This document shows positions 45,955 to 56,268 of a DNA stretch of 64,000 nucleotides, piece by piece. Numbering within the stretch: the first letter of the stretch is position 1; every line of letters starts with the position of its first letter. The position numbers and the translations under genes were made by a program. The notes beneath the pieces were generated by a model, which saw only the letters and a program-made list of their open reading frames with translations, was not told where the DNA came from and ran no database searches. The DNA is from Glandiceps talaboti. Its lineage: Eukaryota; Hemichordata; Enteropneusta; Spengelidae. The stretch spans positions 14,268,012 to 14,332,011 of the forward strand of contig NC_135564.1 of the NCBI RefSeq assembly GCF_964340395.1. The letters are read 5' to 3'.

Positions 45955-47085
45955 TCAGTCATTCACCTCAGCGGGTGGGGGGGGGGGGGGGGGGGGGCCT
46001 GCTGGAAAGGACAATGTGAAAGTATAAAATGCCTTGCAAGAAAGCAAGAAACTTAGAATCCTCCAATGTGCCAGCACGGCCGGACAGTTCGGGGAGTGCA
46101 AGCTCAAAGTGGATACTTGGGACTGCATCTCCCGGCTCATGATCCACATCAACAACTGGTAGTTGTCGTCGATTTCTTAATTTGGCCAAAGTGGTGCCAG
46201 AGCTGTCTCCACGTAGTAGCGTAGAAGATCCTCCAAGGTGTTCCCATAGCTAATCACCCATTCCTTGATCAATTCCAACGCCTGGATGGCCTCTTCAGCA
46301 TTATCTATGTCCGGATGCAGATGGGAAAATGAAACCTGGCGTAGTGACACTTCAGGTGGGTAGTGGCTTGTCTGCACTCCAGAAAATCACAGTGGCCAAT
46401 CCCACGATGCCACTGGCCCCTACGTTGACTCTGAGACCGCTCAGTCCTTTCTAATGGAGATGGCTCGAACTTCCTTCCTACCACCGACGGCAGAGTAACT
46501 CTTCTGCTGGGTGACCTCCTTCTACCTCTATGCTCTCGATCCCTGCCCTCCAGTGTCATCCGGAGTCCAAGTCTAGTTCCTCTCCATATGTTCGGCCCAG
46601 TCGCTCACCTCAGATGCGCTGAAGGATATCGGGCTAGACTGTGGTGAGCCTGAAGTAGATGGTGACACCACAGCCACTGCCAACAGACTATAACTGGCAG
46701 CTCCCTGGTTGGACCGAATAAATCCAGAGTGGGATCGAACCGCTTCCGGAAATCCATGACCATTCCTCTCTCATTGGTGTTGTTGCCCCGAGATGACATT
46801 CTCTTCTTCCGTGGTGGCGGCACCACGTTCTTCTTTGGGTCCCGGTGGTTGAAGTTCGAATATGCCCTGAACCTGAAGTCTGGCCTCATCTACCCAGGGC
46901 CAGTTACGTAGAGTGACGGCCAGTTGATATACTTTTATCATCTGCTCATCCTGTGAGTGCTCATTTAATTTAGACATACAGATGCCATAGATTGCCGCCC
47001 TAGCCGAGGGAAAATCTCGTTCAATATAGTTGACAATGTGTTTAATTGGGGAAGTACTCACTCGTACAGCTGCTTCATTCACCAG
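45955..47085 (-). pseudogene. Decayed unknown gene with a zinc-finger-like motif
   Basis: Successive minus-strand frames read FPSARAAIYGICMSKLNEHS, YQLAVTLRNWPWVDEARL, PKKNVVPPPRKKRMSSRGNN, a basic stretch HRGRRRSPSRRVTLP, HCDFLECRQATTHLKCHYAR (C-x4-C...H-x4-H spacing), SFSHLHPDIDNAEEAIQALE and DVDHEPGDAVPSIHFELALP. At least three frame changes separate them, so it cannot encode one protein as it stands. The exon start joins the array unit (VNEAAV, SPIKH), so the array grew from this gene. I do not recognise the family. Confidence 0.42.
45976..46000. repeat. Poly(G) tract of about 24
   Basis: GTGG followed by about 24 G; the longest G-run in the window. Confidence 0.9.
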
Positions 47086-47595
47086 TCTTTTCCATTTAAG
47101 ACTATAACATTGAATTAACCTGCCAACCAGTTTCTTCCGAATCTATGTCTCCTATGAGGTACCATACCTTCTTGAACTGTGCGTAGAATCTGACTCACAA
47201 CATACATAAAATTATAAAATTTGGTTCATCTAAGCCTTAATTATATTTTCCCTCAAAAGTTAAAACATTGTATCAGATCAATGGAAGGTAAACTATAACC
47301 AGGTAACATTCGATCAAGTTGTTTGTTGATAACTTACTTGGCTATTTAAGCCAGATGAACTAGTAGTGATTATATGCTACCTTGCACTTTGGACATTTAA
47401 ACAATTCTGCCTCGTCTTCTTCCCAGTGATACATTGTTGACCAGCTCTCTGTACAATGTATTCATATATTTGTGTTTGAATGGGGATGTACTCACTTACT
47501 GCTGTTTCAATTGTCAGTCTGTTCCATTTAAGACTATAACTTGAATTAGCTGGCCAACCAGTTTTCCAATCCATCTCTTCTATGAGGTACCGTAT

Positions 47596-47760
47596 CATAT
47601 ATATAATAATAATAATGACTTTTATTATCAACATGCTTTTAAAATACATATCGACAAATGGGTAACCCTGTTAGGACCAGCCTAATCTACCCAGGGGCCC
47701 AAGCAAGTTAGGCACAAAAATAAAGGAAAAGTAGACCACACTCGGAAAAGGCCAAAGAGT
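47596..47760 (-). mobile_element. Short retroelement insertion with (AAT)n tail
   Basis: 165 bp interrupt an array unit precisely between GGTACCGTATC and GTATCCTCTTGAACTG, so GTATC is duplicated. The (TAATAA)n on the left marks the 3' end of a minus-orientation insertion. Body motif: CCCTGTTAGGACCAGCCTAA. Confidence 0.62.
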
Positions 47761-48749
47761 ATCCTCTTGAACTGTACATAGAATTTGACTCTCTGTACAA
47801 TGTATTGATATATTTGTGTTTAATTGGGAAAGTATTCACTTACACTGCATACTGTCATTTCAAGTCAGTCTGTTCCATTTAAGACTATAACGTTGAATTA
47901 ACCGGCCAACCAGTTTTGTCTCAATCCATCTCTTCTACGAGGTACCGTACCCTCTTGAACTGTACAGAGAATTTGACTCTCTGTATGATGTATTGATATA
48001 TTTGTGTTTAATAGGGAAAGTATTCACTTACACTGCATACTGTCATTTCAAGTCAGTCTGTTCCATTTAAGACTATAACGTTGAATTAGCTGGCCATCCA
48101 GTTTTGTCTCAATCCATCTCTTCTACGAGGTACCGTACCCTCTTGAACTGTACAGAGAATTTGACTCTCTGTACGATGTATTGATATATTTGTGTTTAAT
48201 AGGGAAAGTATTCACTTACACTGCATACTGTCATTTCAAGTCGGTCTGTTCCATTTAAGACTATAACGTTGAATTAACCGGCCAACAAGTTTCTTCCCAA
48301 ACCATCTCTTTTACGAGGTACCGTACCCTCTTGAACTGTACAATGTATTGATATATTTGTGTTTTATTGGGAAAGTATTCACTTACACTGCATACTGTCA
48401 TTTCAAGTCAGTCTGTTCCATTTAAGACTATAACGTTGAATTAGCTTGCCAACCAGTTTTGTCTCAATCCATCTCTTCTACAAGGTACCGCACCCTCTTG
48501 AACTGTACATAGAATTTGACTCTCTGTACAATGTATTGATATATTTGTGTTTAATTGGGGAAGTACTCACTCATACTGTTGCTTCAATCATCACTCTGTT
48601 CCATTTAAGACTATAACGTTGAATTAACCGGCCAACTAGTTTCTTCCCAATCCATCTCTTCTATGAGGTACCATACCCTCTTGAACTGTGTGTACAATTT
48701 GACTTGCAACATAATGTTCATATCTGGTTGCAATTAACACCAAGCTATC

Positions 48750-50080
48750 GACTTGGTTGATTTTGATACCTTGATCAATCTCTTCTCTGTCTCTGAGCTT
48801 GACTTTTGGGATTGAAAATGATGACGTGTATCAATTGAAACTCATTCATTCATATATTATTTGATTTTAACAAGACTGAAGTGCCCTAAAATTATTTCTG
48901 TCTTGATGCAAGTTTCAGACAGGTAAACCTTCACCAAAATCTCATTTTACATTAATCATGCCATACCTGCCATCACCAGGCTATCGGCACAAACAGAACC
49001 ATTCCCTTGTCTTGGGAACTAAACTTGGGTAGATCCAGGACTCTCTCTTCTTTTCTTGAAACGAATGAGCTGAAAACATGTCGTATAATGTGTGTAAGCT
49101 TCACAGAAATCTCAGGGCTTGTCGCTCAGACTTATGAGGTCGCGGGGACTTGTTTCAAACAAGCTGGCCAATGATAACCATGAGACTGATGTTCAATCAA
49201 TATAACAATATAATTTAAATCTGAATAAATAATATCAATAATAATTGCAAGTTGATTACAAAGTCAAAAGAGAAAATGAACTGGATTCTCTAATAAATGT
49301 AAGTACTCCGATAACAATGATTCAAATATTATATTCAAGTAAATGGTATTGATTTGGGTTGGTATGAAAATAAACGTAGATGTGATTCACTTGCATATAA
49401 TTAATTACTTAGAAGAATGATTATTGAAGTTGGAATTAGTGAACACTTGATAATTACACTTAATATGTACAATTAACTGTTGAATAAATTGGTTGACATC
49501 AAATACTAGGGACGGCAATCACTTGACCAATTAATTAAATATTATCTTCAAATATAGTAAATGTGTACAAAAAGGTCGAATATTACAATAATTCACTCGC
49601 AGTAAGTCATTCTTAATTAAATTGAATAAATTACTTGGACGTTTAATATAATTGCAACTTAAAGAAAATGTAGAACTATTGAAATCACTAGAATAGTATG
49701 AATAACTAAAGGCATACAAATAAACAAGTGGTGGGGGAGTCCTTTACATCACGGCTACACACATGTGCTTAAAGGTATATTAGCTGCAACGGGGATTATT
49801 TTTTGGAGTATTTTCTTTCATTTAAAAATACGTTAAAACTAAACTGTAAATGGTCCACTCCCTCTAATTAGAAGATTTACCTGTCTACTAGTCGTCAATA
49901 TTACTCCAAAGTGACATACGGGAGCTGTAAAACATTCGGCCGATTTACTTCTTTTCAAACCGCTCGCCTAATTTGTTGACATCGCTAGAGGCAAGTCATG
50001 TGATAGTGATGTCATCATTACGCGATATATTGAGCAAGCGTGCCAACAGGAGATGTCAACAATGACATGGCTAGCGCTGA
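48750..50080. other. No recognisable gene
   Basis: AT-rich sequence; 49700-50050 has a different, less AT-rich character and could be a non-autonomous repeat, but no second copy lies in this window. Confidence 0.3.
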
Positions 50081-50087
50081 AGGGTCA

Positions 50088-50282
50088 CACGGACGACCCT
50101 CTCTTGTATGAAGGCATCCAGTCGAGCCTGGCTGGCGGTGATGCTGTCATCCGTGACATTACTCGTTGCCGTGGATGGATTATCGGCCAATGTCCGACGG
50201 TCGGAGGGATTACTAGTTGAGCTAGAGTTGTAGTGTGCTGGAGTCTTACAGGCTCTTTTGGGTCGGCTGCTGGATAGTGAAA
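50088..50282 (-). pseudogene. Copy of the BEN-gene first exon
   Basis: The minus strand matches 29345-29530 closely: SSRPKRACKTPAHYNSSST, SNPSDRRTLADNPSTATSNV and QARLDAFIQER. It lacks the ATG and joins the ULP1-like reading frame directly at about 50282. Confidence 0.72.
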
Positions 50283-50693
50283 CTTCAGAAACCTAATGAG
50301 AAACATCAATAGATCTTTGCCGAGTTTGCCAACGGAACCATATGGATCAAGTACATGTACAGTTTGTTCTCTGATCTACACTACAAAGAGTACCCAGTGT
50401 ACACCATTGATATTGGCTGGAATGTAGACATACTTATAATCAAACCAATCAACACTTCTGTACGGTATTGGCAAACCTATCATTTCTGAATTGATTAATT
50501 TTTCATGTGCCCAACAAGCATCTTGTACCGAAATCACATTGTGTTCATTATTGACTTCTACAAGAAGTCTTAGATATGCTGTAATAATAGTGTCATCAAG
50601 CCAATGATCATTGATCAAATCTAAGACATATTTCTTTGCTATTGATATTCCTTGGACTGTAAAGCTCTCTGATTCCTTCACCTGTACTGCCAT
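50283..50693 (-). pseudogene. ULP1/SENP-type SUMO protease domain (C48), truncated
   Basis: Reads DHWLDDTIITAYLRLLVEVN (the WLxDxxIxxYLxLL entry motif of ULP1/SENP proteases), NVISVQDACWAHEKL and DYKYVYIPANINGVHWVLFV, where His (50397-50399) is the catalytic His of IPxxxxxHW. A TAG at 50376-50378 interrupts the frame, which then continues in phase as REQTVHVLDPYGSVGKLG with the catalytic Asp at 50346-50348. The Gln and Cys boxes are missing because the sequence joins a copy of the BEN-gene first exon at 50282. Such proteases remove SUMO or related modifiers. This copy is inactive. It follows the USP modules on the same strand and may be their C-terminal part. Confidence 0.68.
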
Positions 50694-50737
50694 TCTTTCA
50701 GAGGTTTGCTTATCAATTGAGGTATTAAACTATTCTA

Positions 50738-51665
50738 CTAGTGGAAGAAAGTAGTGTGCTGTTTGGAATTTGACAAATTCACTGAAATTGGAGATAACAC
50801 TTTTTTAGTGGTTCGATCATAAATTGCCAGACATTCATCATTTCTACATATGTTAACCAGATTTCTGAAGCTTACCATATGTACTTCCTCCATATCATGT
50901 GTATATTGGTGCCACTCAGTGGACTTGTCAGATGTTAGAAAGAATTCATACGATGTGTCATTTGTTTTTGCCTGACATAGTTTAACAATGATGGCTTTCA
51001 AAGAATACAAAGTTCTTTGTGATGTGAACAGTGGAAATTCATTAACCCTTGATGTAAAATCTAAAGTTTTTGATATAGTTATGCCTGATGATACATTGGC
51101 TACATTTACCAGAATGGTATCTCCAACATGAAATATTTCAGGTTCTTCTGCTGATTTGAAACCTTTCCTTCTCGTATCACATTAATTACAATGAGTGCAT
51201 TGTTTAACTTTTGGATCCACTTTTACTCCAGATTGTATGGAATCAATCAAAGAATTAATCGTTGTATCAGAAACGGTAAATTGAGTAATTTGTCGTGTCA
51301 CACTTGAAGATGCGTTATTGCAATTATTACACATTAGCAGTTGCCTACATTTAGTTGTAAATTTTGCTTTTGATGTTAGTGTGAGTGATTTGTCAATGAC
51401 ACATTGAATAAATTCTTTCATAGATAAAAGATACAATGGTTGGTTGCTGTTTTTTTCTCAATGATGCTAGGACAGACCTATCCCTTTGTACTATTTCTGT
51501 AACTATTTTGTCTCTATAGACATCTTGATATGCATTTTGTATGGCTAAAGTATGTCCTAAGGCTTCAATTATAAAGTCCTGCCACTTACTATTTGGATCA
51601 ACATTGAAAAGAGGTTCACTTTGACTATCTGGCTGTATTCTTTCATAAATGATGGATGTAATCAC
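50738..51665 (-). pseudogene. Second USP-like module with zinc ribbon
   Basis: Reads WQDFIIEALGHTLAIQNAY, FIQCVIDKSLTLTSKAKF, RQLLMCNNCNNASSSVTRQI, SGVKVDPKVKQCTHCN, then TAA (51182-51184), then EEPEIFHVGDTILVNVANVS, TLYSLKAIIVKLCQAKT, SYEFFLTSDKSTEWHQYTHD and VSFRNLVNICRNDECLAIYD. Paired CxxC motifs form a zinc ribbon as in USP fingers. The YSLKAIIV...Y..F...W...D order matches the USP C-terminal half, but the usual GHY is DTSY, so the catalytic His appears lost, and no Cys box was found. It is probably a non-catalytic tandem repeat of the USP fold. Stops at 51393 and 51182 break it. Confidence 0.5.
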
Positions 51666-51695
51666 AGAAATTTTGTGGGGTTGTGCTTCCGTAGG

Positions 51696-53910
51696 TCACA
51701 TTTGTGTCATTGCATTGTATTGGTGGGTGTTCATTTGAATATAGAGTTGAGATGTAATGCCCACTGTGGGCAGTTTGTCCCCTGTTGATTGTAAGGAATA
51801 TTTGTAATGGTTGCATATGCTGGTTGTGTTCTCAGTTAGTATGGAAATATCAAGCACGTCTTCCAATTTTACTCTGTTTGAAATTTTTGATATTCTTTTG
51901 GTAGTTTTGTTCACTTGGAACAATGTCCCTCTAGAAGTGCGCCAGTCACCTAGCCTTGATATCTTTAATTAAGAAGCGCATCAAGACTTATCTGTTTAGC
52001 AGAGCCTACTGACATCTCTATATATCCACACTTTTGTAAAGCACCATTGAACATTGCTACGTAGTGGAGTTTGGCGCTATATAAATCTCTTTGATTGACT
52101 GATTGATTGATTGATTTGTTCCATTTGTGCCTTGTTACTAATACTATGAAAAATACTTGCACTTGACTTGAGAAAACTCTGTGATGTAAATATAGATGGT
52201 GTATTTTGGCATTCTTCACTTTCACATAACATATTAATCTCTTCTTGTTCAAAGAAACGATGAAGTAGGTCTTGCAGTGAAAACTGATCATTTTTGCTAG
52301 TATGATTTTGAAAATGGATCTGGAGATAGCTTAATATTTCTTCACTGACTGTTTGGTGTCCACATTTGGTACATGTCCTTACACACTTTATCGTAATATT
52401 TGTATCAACACCTATCTGCTTGAGGAATTTATCAACAATGCGAATGTGATACTCGTGTGAATCATTTTGTCGTCCATAATTAAAGCTGGCCATCTTGCAG
52501 GTAGTAAGCAGGACATTTTCTATCTTTCTTTGTGTAAGGAATTTATGATGTGAATTTGTATCAAGTATTTCATTTAATAGATATCTTAAATTTTCAAATG
52601 CCTGTGCTTCCGTGTGCGATAAATCATGTGCTGTTGAAATATGTTCAGACAGGCTGATGGCTTTCTTAACTTCTAAACAGTGGAAAATACTTTGATTAAC
52701 TGCATTGAACCAACAGTTATTGTCTAAATTTTCTAATCCCATAATTTCTTTCTCTTGAAACATTTGATAAGAGGACTTTTGGTCTTTCGCAATAGAAACT
52801 ATTCCTTGCTTAATTTCATCTGGTGTGTTTTGCCACTCATTACTTATATCGCGACTATACTGTGGTAGGTTGAACGCATTTGTACTTTTTTCTTGTAGAA
52901 CTTGCCATCTGTTTAAAAGTGAAAGTCTGACTTTTTGCACTTTCACATGTGTCTTTCTTGGGAAATAGTTTGATTGACTTAGGTGGAGTTGTTTGATATG
53001 AAAGGTCTCTTTTGTTTTTTCTTTTCTTACTATCCCACTGTTCTCTGATTGTTTGTTGCAGTTTGCCATTTTTTTGGGCACACAGTAATGCACTTGTAAA
53101 TGAATTTTGTTGTCCTTTGATGTCATCATATAATTCTTGGATGAATTCAGCTGTCCTCAGTAGTTTGCCGCCAAGTTGGATATTTTTCAAAATCCCCATT
53201 CGCTGTTCACTGTGACCGATTGTTCTTGACTCATCCCTTCTGATGTATGTGTATCTTTCCTTGGAATTGCTGTCTATATCTCTATCTATCTTGTGATGTC
53301 GTCTAAGATCTCCAAGCAACGTACAAGCCTGACCATAGTGGACATGTTGGTAAGAAATACTAAAACATAACTTCAGCGAATTTGGGTGAATAGCATATAT
53401 TTCGCGATGGCGGTGTAAACTGATGTCTTTCTTCCATATCAACAGCCATTCTACATTTTTCCTTGATGATATTGAAATGAGTTTTGAATTTTGAGGTACG
53501 TGTAGTAAAAAAATCACCGTCTGTTTGCTTTCTCGAATCACTCATTTCATCAGCGTCAGTTTGGTTGAGTTCACTCGAATCAACACAGAACTTCACTGTA
53601 GCCTGGCCAAATTGGTCAATTTGGTCCATACTATTCTTGGTAACTGTAGACTGGCTTGATCCATTTGACGCTGGGGGAAGCGGCTCGTCCCTTAGCCATA
53701 GGTTGGTCAATGCATTTTCCAATATGCGATACTGAGCAAGTGGAGAGATCTGCATCGCCACCAGATCTACCAATTTCTTCAGAAGTTTCAGTGTCCGCAA
53801 TGACGTCAAACCGTTCACTGCAAGTGTGTGCAGCGTAAACGATGTAAGTCCATTGTCTTTGCCCCAAAGGGCTTCTTCTGGGTTCTGCTGCTGCTGAATC
53901 TTGTATTCAT
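51696..53910 (-). pseudogene. Ubiquitin-specific protease (USP, C19) with long N-terminal region
   Basis: The N-terminal part, in three frames, reads PEEALWGKDNGLTSFTLHTL, LLKKLVDLVAMQISPLAQYR, YGQACTLLGDLRRHHKIDRD, QLGGKLLRTAEFIQELYDD and QEKSTNAFNLPQYSRDISNE. Then come EIMGLENLDNNCWFNAVNQS (the USP Cys box; catalytic Cys 52713-52715), GRQNDSHEYHIRIVDKFL (QQDAHEF-like box), CTKCGHQTVSEE and CESEEC (zinc ribbon), and, beyond a LINE insertion, KISNRVKLEDVLDISIL and HYKYSLQS. A frame change leads to the His box HSGHYISTLYSNE (His 51757-51759). Cys and His boxes are intact, so the ancestor was a real deubiquitinase. Frameshifts near 53390, 52930 and 51790 plus the insertion make this copy dead. 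Not a known host USP that I recognise. Confidence 0.65.
51914..52117 (+). mobile_element. CR1/L2-type LINE 3' end inserted in the USP gene
   Basis: The plus strand reads WNNVPLEVRQSPSLDI, then (1-nt shift) SLIKKRIKTYLFSRAY and TGA at 52010-52012, the standard C-terminus of CR1/L2-group LINE reverse transcriptases. A 100-bp 3' UTR follows, ending in TTGATTGACTGATTGATTGA, the tandem tail of such elements. It is 5'-truncated and splits the minus-strand USP coding sequence. Confidence 0.82.
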
Positions 53911-54009
53911 TATTGCCGGGTCAATGTCCTGCAGTAGCGGTTTACACATTCTGGCCTCCTAGATCCACGACAAAATTAAAATTGCTAACAGTCGCACAGG
54001 GTTCTTAAA

Positions 54010-54775
54010 TTAATAGTCTTTGTCATTTTGCTGTTCATCATCGTCTTCATCCAGGTGTGCATTTATGCTTATCAAACTGAAGAAAGTTGTTTATGCTGTC
54101 GTGATCATGAACAAGTTCACTTTCTATTGCTACCTCATTATCTATATGTTGATCTTCACATTCTCTACTTTTTGTGCATGTGTTGATGGTTGTGCAATCT
54201 GTGGACTTAACAGTTGTAACAATGAATTTGTTCTCTGAAGAAGTATTTTTATTCACAGAAATTGAAACATTCTCAGCATTCATTGACAAAGTTGGTATTA
54301 TTTCAATGTTATCTTTTGGTCCAGAATTTGGCATCTCATTTTGATCTACATGCTCAGCTATCTTACTTGCCAACTGTGATATTTGAAGCTTGATTCCATT
54401 CATTTCAAAAAGCGTGTTTCCTTCATTACAATTATTCAGTCCACAGCTACATCTTATTCCCTTTCCATGTCTGATGTTTCTACTCAAACCAAGGCAGTCA
54501 TAATGGTACCACGAGTTGCATAAATCACATGATATGTATTGTTTTGTCCTGTCATATAGTGTATCACAAACGCAGTATTTTTTGGATTTTGGATTTATAA
54601 TGTTGTCACTACTGAGCCAAGATTCACGTCTGAACTTTTGTGGTGGTTGAGTTTTTCTTGCTGGTCGTGTATAAGTTTTGACATCTGATTTATTTGGATT
54701 GCCAGTGTCTTCTGAATTCAGTTCTATGTCTTCCATAATGATATCTTCATCTTTTGGGGGGTTTCGAGGTCAGTT
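54010..54775 (-). CDS. PHD-finger protein
   Basis: From ATG at 54736 the 229-codon ORF reads SDVKTYTRPARKTQPPQKFR, KKYCVCDTLYDRTKQYISCD, LCNSWYHYDCLGLSRN and IRCSCG. Cys55, 57, 70, 73, His78, Cys81, 96 and 98 form a complete C4HC3 PHD finger, a reader of histone H3 tails. A Leu/Ile helical segment and a Ser/Thr/Asn-rich region follow. The ORF stops at 54047, but a 1-nt shift there continues AHLDEDDDEQQNDKDY and stop, an acidic tail that fits better. Upstream the same frame extends to PRNPPKDEDIIM. It lies 150 bp upstream of the USP region and could be its N-terminal part or a separate gene. Confidence 0.72.
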
Positions 54776-55329
54776 AGTCATAGAGATTTTCCAACAGATC
54801 CTTGCAACATTAGATAGGCCCCTGCTTCAATACATGAAAGAAGCCGTGGCACTCCACTTTCATCACTCAGATGAACACCATCTCTGTAAGACCAAAGATG
54901 AGTTGAGGTGGTGGGAAAACACATGGTTACATCCAGAAATGTTACATTGTGTTCAACAGCTGCCTTATTAAGCATGTTGTTGTAGATATCTACAACTTCA
55001 CCCTCAGCATCTCAGTATTCTGGGGGTATGCTTAATATAGCAATCTGAAACAAACAAAAAGAGATGTATTTTTAGCATAGCAAAAGTTAAGAAATAACAT
55101 TCAAATACTGAGCTGATATGATTGTCAACTAAATAATCTAAGTTCTGAAATTCTGTTGAAATCCATGAGACATGTTTTGTACAAAACCAGCATTCATTTA
55201 GAGTGCATAATTATATGGTTTTTGATATGAGTAAATCTTTGAATGTAAATGATGTCAAAATTCAAATTATATTATACCAGTGTATTGATGGTGTAAATCA
55301 GGCTATCTGATTATTCAAGACGTGTCATG

Positions 55330-55577
55330 TGACTGTGGTATATTGGTGATATACCACGGTGATATACCACAGTCAAAGAAAATGTCATTTTAAAATGTTT
55401 TTATGCAAAATTTAAATAATCGGGTATATTATTATAGCAATAAAACACCCCCAGGACGGTATACCACTCGATTTTGACCAGATCAACTCCATATACACAC
55501 TCGCTATCACTTGTGCACATATGTCATGAACTGGTCAAAATCTTGTGGTATACCATAGCTGGGTGTGTTTTATTGCT
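55330..55577. repeat. Foldback elements in the SGNH intron
   Basis: Inverted repeat TGACTGTGGTATA / TATACCACAGTCA at 55330-55342 and 55363-55375. A second, longer one has arms 55436-55481 and 55531-55577 (AGCAATAAAACACCC, GGTATACCAC, GATTTTGACCAG and their complements). The GGTATACCAC motif is common to both. Confidence 0.75.
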
Positions 55578-56128
55578 TAAATACATTATCAACTTTATCA
55601 TACAACTATGTTGTTAGTGAACACGGTAAGGTAAACAACAACTAGAAAAAAGGTAATAACATTTTCTCTCTCTCTCTCTTGTTTATCAAGAGTGGCAGGT
55701 GGTATTGCATCATATTAAAAATTATATTATAGCATTACCAATTCCAGTGAATTTTGTGACGTCATCGCTGTACATTATTACTGATAATGTACTCCGTTAT
55801 TGGGCATCGCGGCCCCGGAACGAGCATAACAATACAATCTTATTTGTTCTGATTGTTCATACGACTAGGTATTTTTTCGAAATGTATGTTGTTACTTATG
55901 ATTGTCATTTCTACTATTTAAAAATACAATGCATTCATGAAACAAATTTGTGTTCACAGCAGTTCATTGAAGTGTATATGTGTACGTGTACGAACGCGTG
56001 TCGCTATGATTAGTATTCAGCTTCCGGCCCGAACATGGCGGACGATGTTCAGCGTTGTGTATATTATACGTTGTATTGCGTTTCTCGGTCTACAAATTCA
56101 CTGGAATTGGCAAAACTATAGAATAATA

Positions 56129-56268
56129 ACAATAATGTACGTCCTCCCAGTCCATAATGGACTCAAGCAAACTTTGCACTCCATAATGGGCTCGGCTGTC
56201 GCCTCGCCCATTATGTCGTTCAAAGTTTGCTTTCGACCATTATGGGCTGAGAGGGCGTACATTATTGT
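56129..56268. repeat. 140-bp hairpin element
   Basis: Nearly the whole interval is one imperfect palindrome: ACAATAATGTACG, CCATAATGG, AAGCAAACTTTG and CATAATGGGC on the left mirror GCCCATTATG, CAAAGTTTGCTT, CCATTATGG and CGTACATTATTGT on the right, with a loop of about 16 bp. Confidence 0.85.

Larger units (their letters stand above)
44480..48745. repeat. Interrupted array of a roughly 170-190-bp repeat
   Basis: At least ten units share CTCTGTACAATGTATTGATA, TTTGTGTTTAATTGGGGAAG, TACTCACTTACACTGCATAC, CTGTTCCATTTAAGACTATA, GTTTTGTCTCAATCCATCTC and ACGAGGTACCGTACCCTC. Units near 47.8-48.7 kb are head to tail (TTTAAGAC about every 168-188 bp). Earlier units flank the decayed gene at 45.96-47.08 kb and are cut by an insertion at 47.6 kb. 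On the minus strand they read SLKWNRLVNEAAV and SPIKHKYINTLYRES, so the unit derives from coding or exon-edge sequence. Both array ends share AACACCAAGC...ATCAATCTCTTCTCTGTCTC. Confidence 0.8.

Noticed and set aside
52010-52117. USP C-terminus ending QINQSISQSKRFI
   Set aside because: Those residues come from the antisense of the LINE tail (TGATTGATTGAT), not from the protease.
53012-53215. Plus-strand ORF starting MFFLFLLSHCSLIVCC
   Set aside because: Hydrophobic shadow of the Lys/Glu-rich minus-strand USP N-terminal region.
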